NCBI GenBank assembly: GCA_945877885.1
Contig: CAMCSI010000075.1
Span: forward strand, 1-6,705
Reading direction: 5' to 3'
Length of the DNA stretch: 6,705 bases
Origin: Chlamydia trachomatis
Lineage (GTDB): Bacteria; Chlamydiota; Chlamydiia; Chlamydiales; 2-12-FULL-49-11
Notes under the pieces: model-generated
The model's database searches: none
The model's input: only the letters and a program-made list of their open reading frames with translations
What the model was told of the DNA's origin: nothing
Made by a program: the position numbers and the translations under genes
Shown: positions 1 to 6,226 of the stretch, piece after piece
Layout of the letters: each line of letters opens with the position of its first letter
How positions within the stretch are numbered: position 1 is the first letter of the stretch

Positions 1-1
1 A

Positions 2-1006
2 TTTGACTTTCAAACTGCATCGATTAATCTATACTCAAATCGTGTGTTTGTATCGAGCAATTTAAAAGATCTTTTTCCAGATTTCTTAACGGTAATGAGA
101 GGGGCAATTGATAGTTTTGACATCCCATTAAACGTATCAAGAAGTTATTTACAAATGAATTCCACGGTTAAAATGCTCTCTATCCATATTGCCAAAAAAT
201 TGGGCGATAAACTTGCAAGTTTTGCCGGGGAGGATAAAGAGAAATTTCAAAGCTTATGGCCAAATATGGAAACCATTGTAAAACTTGGAGCTCTTCGTGA
301 GGAAAAATTCTACGATAAAGTAAAAGATGTTCTTCTATTTAAAACAATTACAGGCGAATTTCTCACTGCAGAAAGCTATTTAGAAAAACATAAAGAGGCT
401 TATGATCATAAAATTTTCTACACAGCAGAGGATGAGGATACGGCCTTTCTTTCCATGTACAAAGATAAAGGAATTGAAGTGTTAAAAGGTGGCGGGCCAT
501 TAGATAGCGCGCTATTTAATACCCTAGAATCCAAACTATCCTGCCATTTTCAAAGAATTGATGGCGGATTACCTGAGATGATTCTTGATAGCAAAGAAAA
601 CGAAGAAACCGATCATAAAGAGCTTATCGATTTTGTAAAAGAGAGCCTTGATCTTCATTATGTAGATGTGGAGGCAAAAGGGTTAAGTTCAAAAGAGCTT
701 TCAGGTTTTGTGTTGATTGATGAAGGTACTCGTAGAATGAGGGATTATTTTGCACTGTCACAAAAAGAGATGCCAGTGGATGCCTTTAATAAGCATACTT
801 TTGTGATTAACACTAATAACTCACTTGTTAAATCTGTGCATACATTAAAGGAGCATAACCCTACTCTTTCCAAAGCTCTCATTAAGCAAGTCTATGATCT
901 ATCCCTTCTTTCACAAAAGGAGATGCATCCAGATTCCTTAAGTGAATTTATTAAGAGAACAGGTTCAGTGATTGAAGAGCTTGCTATACATGCCGCAAAG
1001 AAATAG
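2..1006 (+). CDS. htpG: Molecular chaperone HtpG (Hsp90 family), C-terminal part; 5' end outside window
   Basis: HtpG is the cytoplasmic, ATP-dependent bacterial Hsp90 dimer that remodels client proteins. The frame is already open at base 2, upstream of any start codon, so the gene enters from the left. Its first visible residues (FDFQTASINLYSNRVFV) are Hsp90 middle domain. The 334 visible residues cover the end of the middle domain, including the Hsp90 hallmark DIPLNVSRSYLQ at about residues 37-48, a second block LGALREEKFYDKVKDVLLFK at about 94-113, and the C-terminal dimerisation domain. The full protein is usually about 620 residues, so the N-terminal ATPase half is missing only because the window cuts it. 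The gene ends at a TAG in AAGAAATAG with no frame damage. The next gene's start lies inside its last codons, suggesting co-transcription. Family identification is secure; nothing about its regulation is visible. Confidence 0.96.
   Translation, partial: FDFQTASINLYSNRVFVSSNLKDLFPDFLTVMRGAIDSFDIPLNVSRSYLQMNSTVKMLSIHIAKKLGDKLASFAGEDKEKFQSLWPNMETIVKLGALREEKFYDKVKDVLLFKTITGEFLTAESYLEKHKEAYDHKIFYTAEDEDTAFLSMYKDKGIEVLKGGGPLDSALFNTLESKLSCHFQRIDGGLPEMILDSKENEETDHKELIDFVKESLDLHYVDVEAKGLSSKELSGFVLIDEGTRRMRDYFALSQKEMPVDAFNKHTFVINTNNSLVKSVHTLKEHNPTLSKALIKQVYDLSLLSQKEMHPDSLSEFIKRTGSVIEELAIHAAKK
974..979 (+). promoter_or_regulatory. Probable ribosome binding site inside the htpG 3' end
   Basis: GAAGAG lies 10 nt upstream of the ATG at 990 and within the htpG reading frame. 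It favours ATG 990 over the in-frame TTG at 972, which has no comparable site and would place extra residues ahead of the signal peptide. The motif is only a partial Shine-Dalgarno match. Confidence 0.4.
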
Positions 1007-1955
1007 TTTTCTTTTATTTACCCTAATAGGTTGGATGAATTGTTCTTTTCTTAGCGCTGATCCATTTTCTGATCAGGTTTATGCAAAAATTGAGAATTTG
1101 TCTAACCCTTCTTATAAAGATTATAAAGAGATCGAATTTTACCTAAAATTTGGATTTCGCCCTTATATTGATCGATTAGATCCATGGCAATATAAAGAAA
1201 AAGCTAGAAGTCTTAAGCTTTTACCAGAAGATGGCAAACCTATACAACATGAAATTATTTCTGTTAATTGTGAGCCAAATGATCGGGGCAATTGCTTAAT
1301 TCTCTATACCACCTGTAATTTTAATTACGCTGAATGTTTATTAAAATTAGTTGACCACATAAAGAAATCAGATTTTGTAGGTCATATTATTTATAGAATT
1401 GGCGGATGGCCCAATGTGGAAGAGGGAGATTTAGAACTTGCCCATATCCCCTATGCTTTTAAGATTTCAGCATTTAGAGAAGCTCATAGACTTGGTTTTA
1501 AAAGAGCTTTGTGGCTTGACTCTCCTATGAGGCCGACAGTTTCCTTAAATTCGATCTTTGACCAAATAACTCCTCTTGGTTTTTTTACCTATCAGTCCAC
1601 ACAGTTGATAGATGATTTAATCTCAGATATTGACAAGTCTTCCACACTTAAAGCTCTTGAAATAACCGCAGATGATGCTAAACAATTTTATAGGGTTGTT
1701 GGCGGCATTTTGGGTATTGATTTTACTAATTCTACTGCCCTTGAAATCTACAACCAATGGATATATTTCACAAAATATAAAGAGGAAGCCTCCTTTTCTT
1801 ATCGACAAGAGGCAACCATTATTGCAGTAATATTAAATTGGTATTTTAATAAATGCCCATTTAAACCACGGCAGTTACATCTTAATTGTGAAGATCCTTC
1901 CACAAACGAATTTAACTTTAATAAAGTAGAAGCTCAACCTAACTGGCCTAACTAA
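990..1955 (+). CDS. Probable exported glycosyltransferase-like protein, paralog 1 of 3
   Basis: I do not recognise a named family. The 321-residue protein starts with a signal-like segment (MPQRNSFLLF..., hydrophobic to about residue 22, possible cleavage after LSA before DPFSDQVY). A mixed region follows, then a core: strand-like NCLILYTTCNFNY (101-113), GHIIYRIGGWPNVEEGDL (131-148), PYAFKISAFREAHRLGFKRALWLDSPMRP (154-182), SLNSIF, GFFTY (197-201), GGILGIDF (238-245) and NQW (255-257). It ends in EAQPNWPN. The order 'K..A..EA..LG...ALWLD', then 'GILG.D', then a Trp-ended helix resembles GT-A glycosyltransferases acting on nucleotide sugars; this is inference from pattern. The would-be metal-binding DxD reads DSP, so activity is uncertain. 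The ATG lies 17 nt inside htpG, preceded by GAAGAG, which suggests translational coupling. Cys94 and Cys102 are shared with paralog 2 and could form a disulfide if the protein is exported. Confidence 0.85.
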   Translation: MPQRNSFLLFTLIGWMNCSFLSADPFSDQVYAKIENLSNPSYKDYKEIEFYLKFGFRPYIDRLDPWQYKEKARSLKLLPEDGKPIQHEIISVNCEPNDRGNCLILYTTCNFNYAECLLKLVDHIKKSDFVGHIIYRIGGWPNVEEGDLELAHIPYAFKISAFREAHRLGFKRALWLDSPMRPTVSLNSIFDQITPLGFFTYQSTQLIDDLISDIDKSSTLKALEITADDAKQFYRVVGGILGIDFTNSTALEIYNQWIYFTKYKEEASFSYRQEATIIAVILNWYFNKCPFKPRQLHLNCEDPSTNEFNFNKVEAQPNWPN

Positions 1956-1966
1956 ACGTCGATAGA

Positions 1967-1995
1967 TTGCTTTTATTCTTTAAATTCTCTATAAT
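1967..1995 (+). promoter_or_regulatory. Predicted sigma-70-type promoter for the second paralog
   Basis: TTGCTT (1967-1972) and a perfect TATAAT (1990-1995) are separated by exactly 17 bp in the 67-bp gap between paralogs 1 and 2. Transcription would start near 2002, about 21 nt before the GTG start codon. This suggests paralogs 2 and 3 have their own promoter besides any read-through from htpG. Chlamydial sigma-66 recognises similar elements. It is a pattern match only. Confidence 0.6.
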
Positions 1996-2022
1996 ATTAT
2001 CATAATTTTTTATGGTCTTATA

Positions 2023-2979
2023 GTGAAAAAGATAGCCTCCTATTTGTTTCTTAGCTTCAGTCTATTGATCCAAATTTCCCTCTTTAGTAATAAATATTCA
2101 GATGAAATGTATGACAAAATTCCCAATCTTTGTAATCCGGGTGATGAGGATTATAGATTAATTGAAAACTACCTTCGATATGGATTCAGAAAATACACCT
2201 ATCGATTGGACTCTTGGCAATATAGAGGAAAAACAAGGAATATCTCTCTTTTATCCCCTCAAAATCTTCCCATTCAACACGAGATAATAGCAGTAAATTG
2301 TGAGGATGAGGCTCGTGAAAATTGCATCATCCTCTATACCTCTTTTAATTTTAATTATCCAAATTGCCTATTAGATCTTGTTAAGCTCATTGAGGATTCT
2401 GATTTCGTAGGTCACATTATTTATCGAATAGGGGGCTGGCCAAATGTGGAGGCAGGCGATCTTATTTTATCTCATTTACCCTATGCATTTAAGTTATGCG
2501 CTTTTAACGAAGCCTACCGCCTTGGTTTCAAAAGGGCTCTTTGGCTTGATGCACCAATGCGGCCCAAGGTGAGTTTAAATCAAATTTTTGAATCGCTTGA
2601 TCCAAAAGGGATTTATACTTATGATAGTGGACTCTCTCTTTTTGAAGAATCTAAGTACGCTGATCAAGTGTATAAGGCTCTTGAGCTTACAAAAGAGCAG
2701 GCTTGCAAAGCTTATTCAATCAATATTGGTATTTTAGGATTAGATTTCACCCATCCGATTGCAATGGCTGTTTTAGATGAGTGGAATCATAGAACAAGGA
2801 CAAATGAGCAGGCTTCGTTTTCAAGGCGTCCTGAGCAATCGCTTTTTTCAGCCATCCTAAACAAATATTACCCCATTTGTACCTTTAAAAAATTCAAAGA
2901 TCATATAAACACAAATAATCTGAAAAAACTTGAATTTACTTATGATAAAAAAGATGCTCAACCTAATTGGCCGAATTAA
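2023..2979 (+). CDS. Probable exported glycosyltransferase-like protein, paralog 2 of 3
   Basis: This 318-residue paralog aligns with the 990-1955 product over its whole length. The N terminus MKKIASYLFLSFSLLIQIS has the basic n-region and hydrophobic core of a signal peptide, with possible cleavage near LFS before NKYSDEMY. Conserved landmarks are RLDSWQYRGK (61-70), IQHEII (84-89), VNCE...NC (Cys93, Cys101), GHIIYRIGGWPNVEAGDL (130-147), RLGFKRALWLDAPMRP (166-181), GIYTY (196-200), GILGLDF (236-242), EW (253-254), EQASF (262-266) and the terminal DAQPNWPN. As in paralog 1, the presumed DxD position reads DAP. The only usable start in this frame after the promoter is GTG 2023; it lacks a clear Shine-Dalgarno. 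A three-codon ATG GTC TTA TAG precedes it and its stop overlaps the GTG by one base. A glycosyltransferase role is inferred from fold-like motifs, not from a recognised family. The protein could equally be an inactive relative. Confidence 0.85.
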   Translation: MKKIASYLFLSFSLLIQISLFSNKYSDEMYDKIPNLCNPGDEDYRLIENYLRYGFRKYTYRLDSWQYRGKTRNISLLSPQNLPIQHEIIAVNCEDEARENCIILYTSFNFNYPNCLLDLVKLIEDSDFVGHIIYRIGGWPNVEAGDLILSHLPYAFKLCAFNEAYRLGFKRALWLDAPMRPKVSLNQIFESLDPKGIYTYDSGLSLFEESKYADQVYKALELTKEQACKAYSINIGILGLDFTHPIAMAVLDEWNHRTRTNEQASFSRRPEQSLFSAILNKYYPICTFKKFKDHINTNNLKKLEFTYDKKDAQPNWPN

Positions 2980-2993
2980 TTTTTAATATTTAT

Positions 2994-3905
2994 ATGAAAA
3001 TAAAATTTCTTTTATTACTAACAACATCTCTTAATCTGCTGCAGGGAAATGAATATTCAGATGAGGTGTACAATTCCATACGTAATATTTCGAGCCCTAC
3101 CTATGAAGAGTATTTGCTGGTTGAAAACTATCTATCCACTGGTACCATTCCCTATATCTATAAAATGATTGATTGGAGAAAAAACCCTTTAAAGCGGGGC
3201 GTTAAATTAGTTAATAAAGCCGTAGATTCCATAAAATATACCACCCTATATGTCAAAAACAAGAAAAAAACAAAGAAAAACTGCGTTATTCTATACGCCT
3301 CATTTGATACAAACCAATCAACTTACATTGATAATCTAGTGAATAAAATACAAGAATCAACATTTAAAGGTACAATAATTAAACGGATTGGGGGGTGGCC
3401 AAATATGGAGGAGGGTGATCTTGTCTTAGCGCATATTCCACAAGCTCATAAAATCTGCGCGTTCAAAGAAGCATTACGTCTTGGTTATAAAAAAGCTCTT
3501 TGGATTGATTGTAATTTTCTACCGGAAATAAGTTTGAATACTATTTTTGATCGAATAAAGGAGCATGGGATCTTTACTTACAAAACACAATATACTCTTT
3601 TAGATCTTTGTCAAAATGGAGAGCACATTCCTGCCTTTAATATATCTAAGCAGCAAGCAAAAGAATATTATACTGTTCATTCAGGGATATTAGGAATGGA
3701 TCTTGAAAATTCTATCAATAAAGCCCTTCTTTCACAGTGGTATAACAAAAAACTTACTGAGGAAGTCTCATCTTTCACTCCATTTTCTGCACATTCACTA
3801 TTCTCCTTTTTGATAAACACCTACTATCCTTCTAAAGATTTTACCGCTATATTAGATCATATTGATTGTAAGGATAAAAACAATCTTGAATTCTCAAGGC
3901 AATAG
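2994..3905 (+). CDS. Probable exported glycosyltransferase-like protein, paralog 3 of 3 (most diverged)
   Basis: This 303-residue protein begins 14 nt after paralog 2 and is probably in the same transcript. ATG 2994 gives a clean signal-like N terminus (MKIKFLLLLTTSLNLLQG, then NEYSDEVY, matching the mature starts of the other two). An in-frame TTG at 2967 would overlap paralog 2 and bury the signal peptide, so it is not chosen. The core is kept: NCVILYASF (96-104), RIGGWPNMEEGDL (131-143), CAFKEALRLGYKKALWID (155-172), SLNTIF, GIFTY (192-196) and GILGMD (231-236). Differences are marked. Residues 62-95 are replaced by a lysine-rich stretch (...VKNKKKTKKN), the first of the paired cysteines is lost, the DSPMRP/DAPMRP motif reads DCNFLP, and the protein ends at LEFSRQ without the QPNWPN tail. 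No clear ribosome binding site is visible. It may be a functionally diverged or decaying copy, although the frame is intact. Confidence 0.83.
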   Translation: MKIKFLLLLTTSLNLLQGNEYSDEVYNSIRNISSPTYEEYLLVENYLSTGTIPYIYKMIDWRKNPLKRGVKLVNKAVDSIKYTTLYVKNKKKTKKNCVILYASFDTNQSTYIDNLVNKIQESTFKGTIIKRIGGWPNMEEGDLVLAHIPQAHKICAFKEALRLGYKKALWIDCNFLPEISLNTIFDRIKEHGIFTYKTQYTLLDLCQNGEHIPAFNISKQQAKEYYTVHSGILGMDLENSINKALLSQWYNKKLTEEVSSFTPFSAHSLFSFLINTYYPSKDFTAILDHIDCKDKNNLEFSRQ

Positions 3906-3910
3906 ATAGT

Positions 3911-4336
3911 TTATGAAGCCTCTTCCGATAACTCATCCCAAGAGCTAAGCTTATCATCACTTGTATATAATGGAAAAACTTTCTCTTCAGTAGGATTTTT
4001 CTTTAGATCAAGTAAAAAGGTACCCAACGTATAATCAAAGGCTTTTTTAGAAGCTCCTGCTATTTGCCCTGAAATATATTGCTTAGGACGAGCATACGTT
4101 TTACATCCTGCTCTTTTCCATGTTCTATAATCGGCTGCAAGCTGATCCATCCGAAGGTGAAACTTTTCCTGAAAAGGGCTTGCAAGATCCTTTCTAACCC
4201 TTTGATATTTACCCATTACCATATAAAGAGCATGCTTTACGGTTCGATCTTGTTTGATCAAGTCCCGTTTTCCATCCTCAGGTATTACTTCATACAGCCT
4301 TTTTACAAAAAGACTCATAAAATCAGATACTAACAT
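3911..4336 (-). CDS. Hypothetical protein, 141 residues, family not recognised
   Basis: I do not recognise this protein. It has no signal peptide or membrane segment. The N-terminal two thirds is basic and probably helical (for example LFVKRLYEVIPEDGKRDLIK at 9-28, HALYMVMGKYQRVRKDL at 35-51, WKRAGCKTYARPKQYISG at 73-90). The end is acidic and serine-rich (SDDKLSSWDELSEEAS). The start is ATG at 4336 with a weak TAGG-type site upstream; an alternative ATG seven codons in would also be possible. Its stop faces that of paralog 3 across only 5 bp, so the two genes converge. It lies downstream of yajC on the same strand but behind a 163-bp gap with its own candidate promoter, so it is probably transcribed separately. 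An 84-codon plus-strand frame inside it looks like a shadow. Cytosolic location is an inference. The gene could be lineage-specific, including a possible secreted effector, but nothing visible proves that. Confidence 0.65.
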   Translation of the reverse strand: MLVSDFMSLFVKRLYEVIPEDGKRDLIKQDRTVKHALYMVMGKYQRVRKDLASPFQEKFHLRMDQLAADYRTWKRAGCKTYARPKQYISGQIAGASKKAFDYTLGTFLLDLKKNPTEEKVFPLYTSDDKLSSWDELSEEAS

Positions 4337-4347
4337 CTTATACCTAC

Positions 4348-4385
4348 TTACTATTAAACGTTTATTTCTATCTCAGTTACTATTA
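4348..4385. repeat. Pair of direct 9-mers TTACTATTA in the leader of the orphan gene
   Basis: TTACTATTA occurs at 4348-4356 and again at 4377-4385, start-to-start spacing 29 bp, between the candidate promoter and the start codon of the 141-residue gene. It could be a protein-binding pair in the leader or chance in AT-rich DNA. Confidence 0.25.
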
Positions 4386-4423
4386 CCTGGAATGATCTTT
4401 TAAAAAGAAATCCGCAGTTAGTT

Positions 4424-4452
4424 TTTATATATCTGATTATTTAAATAAACAA
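4424..4452 (-). promoter_or_regulatory. Candidate promoter for the 141-residue gene
   Basis: Read on the minus strand, TTGTTT (4452-4447) and TATAAA (4429-4424) are 17 bp apart, an optimal sigma-70 spacing. Transcription would begin near 4417 and leave an untranslated leader of about 80 nt before ATG 4336. This is the best element in the 163-bp stretch 4337-4499, which otherwise contains no gene and no convincing terminator. Confidence 0.35.
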
Positions 4453-4460
4453 AAGGAAAT

Positions 4461-4482
4461 ATTAAGATTTTATTAAGATTTT
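4461..4482. repeat. Perfect 11-bp tandem duplication
   Basis: ATTAAGATTTT is present twice in direct succession (4461-4471 and 4472-4482), just downstream of the yajC stop and upstream of the candidate -35 element at 4447-4452. It may be a simple slippage duplication or an operator-like upstream element. Confidence 0.7.
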
Positions 4483-4499
4483 GATGGAAGACTCTTATT

Positions 4500-4820
4500 C
4501 TAAGGCTTTTCAACGGTTGTGGCATGCATTTTAGTCTCTATTTCAGAAATAGCGGCTGTCAGCATCTCCATTTTGGAGCCATCGCACTGCTTTAAAATCA
4601 CGGTACGTTCATGAACTTCATCAACAGTGGCTCGAATACCCATCGCAATGACCACATCGCCCTTTTTTAGGTTATCTCTAAGGAGCTTCATCTTTTCACG
4701 TCGTTTTTTATCAGGTCTCCACAAAACAAAATAAGAAAATAGAGCAAAAATTGCTACCATTATGACAGTTTGTGAAATATTTGTTCCTGCTGTAGTTGTA
4801 TCAGCTAAAATATGGGCCAT
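4500..4820 (-). CDS. yajC: YajC, Sec translocon accessory subunit
   Basis: YajC is a small single-span inner-membrane protein that associates with SecDF and SecYEG during protein export. The 106-residue product has the family layout: a short N terminus, one membrane helix at about 17-34 (QTVIMVAIFALFSYFVLW), the hallmark RP-plus-basic segment RPDKKRREKMK (35-45) and the cytoplasmic beta domain KKGDVVIAMGIRATVDEV (52-69). The usual glycine-rich 'TxGGxxGxV' turn is eroded to AMGIRATV. The length is normal, and a polar tail runs from about residue 95. ATG 4820 is fixed by a strong AAGGAG 7 nt upstream. It lies 25 nt behind the RNA methyltransferase gene on the same strand, so the two are probably co-transcribed. 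If the upstream paralog cluster really encodes exported proteins, Sec components such as this would serve them; that link is only contextual. Confidence 0.92.
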   Translation of the reverse strand: MAHILADTTTAGTNISQTVIMVAIFALFSYFVLWRPDKKRREKMKLLRDNLKKGDVVIAMGIRATVDEVHERTVILKQCDGSKMEMLTAAISEIETKMHATTVEKP

Positions 4821-4827
4821 GATAAAT

Positions 4828-4833
4828 CTCCTT
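4828..4833 (-). promoter_or_regulatory. Strong Shine-Dalgarno for yajC
   Basis: AAGGAG on the minus strand, 7 nt before the yajC ATG at 4820. It fixes that start and contrasts with the weak or absent sites of the plus-strand paralogs and of the methyltransferase gene. Confidence 0.8.
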
Positions 4834-4845
4834 TTTGAGAAAAAA

Positions 4846-6198
4846 TTATATTATAGTGTTTTGAATTTCTGCACTATATATTCTTTCCAAAAAAATAAGA
4901 TTTTCTACATGTGGGGTATGAGGAAATTGATCAAAAGGTCGTACTGAACTAATCTTATAGGAAGGTAAATTGTCAATGTCCTCTTTTTGAGTTAATGGGT
5001 TGCAAGAAAGGTATACAATAACTTTTGGTCCAAGCTTTTCTAAAAATTCGATCGCAACTTTTCCAATACCCACTCTTGGAGGATCTACGATCACAATATC
5101 AGGGACAAAATGCTCCCCCCTTGTCTTGATAAAATTGGAAACATCGTCAGCATAAATTTCCACATTTTCAATATTTTTATCATCCAGGTTTACCCGTGCA
5201 TCACAAACAGCCTCTTTACCAATTTCAACGGCAACAATATGATCTACATAAGGGCTCAGTAAGATAGAAATGGTTCCAATACCTGAAAATAGGTCTAACA
5301 CTTTTTCATTTCCTGTTAAGGCAAGCGTTTCTCTAATAGTTGTAAAAAACTTTTCTGCCATAATAGGATTTGGCTGAAAAAATGCCTTTGGACTCATCAT
5401 AAATGAAGTAGATCCAATTTTTTCCTGAATAAAATCTGGACCTGAAAGATGCATTTCATAATATCTTGTTACCGATCCTTTTGAAACACACTTAATATCG
5501 ATGAAAATTGCACATTCATCATCATCAATGGCTTTGACAAACGCATTTATTTGTTCTTTGGTCAAAGCAAAATCAGAATTTCCTGAAACAGTTAGGGTAA
5601 TCATCCTGCTATTTGTATGCACCGATTTTCGAAGAGTAAGTGTTTGTAAAGAACCAGTATCAGAATAGGAGTTATAAGCCTCTAAAGTAGAATTTTCCCA
5701 AAAGCTACGCACTTTTGCAAGAACTTCTGAAAACCAAGGATGGGTAATATGACACTCGGTAAGATTTTCTACTATTCCCTTACTTTTTGGTTTGATCAGC
5801 CCTAAAAAATGTTCTTTTGCCTTGTTTTGAGAAAAAGTGTATTCCATTTTCCCACGATAATGCCAGGGATCGTCCATACCAATAATTGGGTAAATCGTCT
5901 CATCGGGAAATAGCTCTTCAATTTTTGCCTGCTTTTGCCTTAATTGCCTTTCGTAGGAAACGTGCTGAAGGCTGCATCCACCACATGAGGTAAAATGTTT
6001 ACATCTAGGAGTAGCTCTATCTTTACTATTTTCTACTAATTCCTTGAGAATGTATAAGGATCTCTTCCCTTTTCCAGAAATTTTAGTAAGTTTCCCCTTT
6101 TCGCCTGGAATACTATTTAAAATATCACCTGGAATATCTTTAGACTTACCAAATCCTTTTTTTGAAAAATCATGAATTTCTATAATAGTTTCTTCCAT
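4846..6198 (-). CDS. rlmD: TrmA/RlmD-family RNA (uracil-5-)-methyltransferase
   Basis: This 450-residue protein is a SAM-dependent m5U methyltransferase of the TrmA/RumA/RlmCD family, which modifies 23S rRNA or tRNA. The family's iron-sulfur motif is complete: Cys66, Cys72, Cys75 (CKHFTSCGGC) and Cys149 (ENLTECH). The N terminus (IEIHDFSKKGFGKSK) resembles a TRAM RNA-binding domain. The Rossmann part has FFQPNP (273-278), motif I VLDLFSGIGTISILLS (300-315), VDPPRVGIG (371-379), the catalytic nucleophile Cys399 in LSCNPLT and the general-base glutamate Glu432 in FPHTPHVE. All key residues are present, so activity is expected. The exact target (U1939 of 23S rRNA as for RlmD, or another uracil) cannot be fixed from sequence, so the symbol is tentative. 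ATG 6198 has no good Shine-Dalgarno, and a stop lies nine codons upstream. It sits between the Hc1-like gene (27 nt) and yajC (25 nt), matching my recollection of chlamydial gene order. Confidence 0.95.
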   Translation of the reverse strand: MEETIIEIHDFSKKGFGKSKDIPGDILNSIPGEKGKLTKISGKGKRSLYILKELVENSKDRATPRCKHFTSCGGCSLQHVSYERQLRQKQAKIEELFPDETIYPIIGMDDPWHYRGKMEYTFSQNKAKEHFLGLIKPKSKGIVENLTECHITHPWFSEVLAKVRSFWENSTLEAYNSYSDTGSLQTLTLRKSVHTNSRMITLTVSGNSDFALTKEQINAFVKAIDDDECAIFIDIKCVSKGSVTRYYEMHLSGPDFIQEKIGSTSFMMSPKAFFQPNPIMAEKFFTTIRETLALTGNEKVLDLFSGIGTISILLSPYVDHIVAVEIGKEAVCDARVNLDDKNIENVEIYADDVSNFIKTRGEHFVPDIVIVDPPRVGIGKVAIEFLEKLGPKVIVYLSCNPLTQKEDIDNLPSYKISSVRPFDQFPHTPHVENLIFLERIYSAEIQNTII

Positions 6199-6208
6199 GA
6201 GAAAGATT

Positions 6209-6226
6209 ATAGCAAAAACATGCTAT
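6209..6226 (-). other. Small hairpin between the Hc1-like and methyltransferase genes
   Basis: ATAGCA and TGCTAT form a 6-bp stem with a 6-nt loop immediately after the Hc1-like stop codon. It has no following T-run, so it is weak as a terminator. It may stabilise an upstream mRNA end or attenuate read-through. A minus-strand TATAAT at 6211-6206 overlaps one arm. Confidence 0.3.

Noticed and set aside
1016..1055. Possible lipoprotein signal in paralog 1 (Cys near the end of the hydrophobic segment)
   Set aside because: The residues before the Cys (GWMN) do not fit a lipobox, and the other two paralogs have no Cys at the equivalent position.
1623..1808. Open frame of 61 codons on the minus strand inside paralog 1
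   Set aside because: Paralog 1 is conserved with its neighbours across this stretch, so the antisense frame is a shadow.
3896..3960. Bidirectional terminator between paralog 3 and the orphan gene
   Set aside because: The stops are only 5 bp apart, and I could find no stable inverted repeat with a flanking T-run on either strand.
4079..4333. Open frame of 84 codons on the plus strand inside the orphan gene
   Set aside because: It lies wholly within the longer minus-strand frame, has no ribosome binding site, and its translation looks like antisense noise rich in Ile, Phe, Ser and Cys.
4762..4947. Open frame of 61 codons on the plus strand across the yajC start and the methyltransferase end
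   Set aside because: Both overlapped genes are confidently identified on the other strand, and the frame has no recognisable product.
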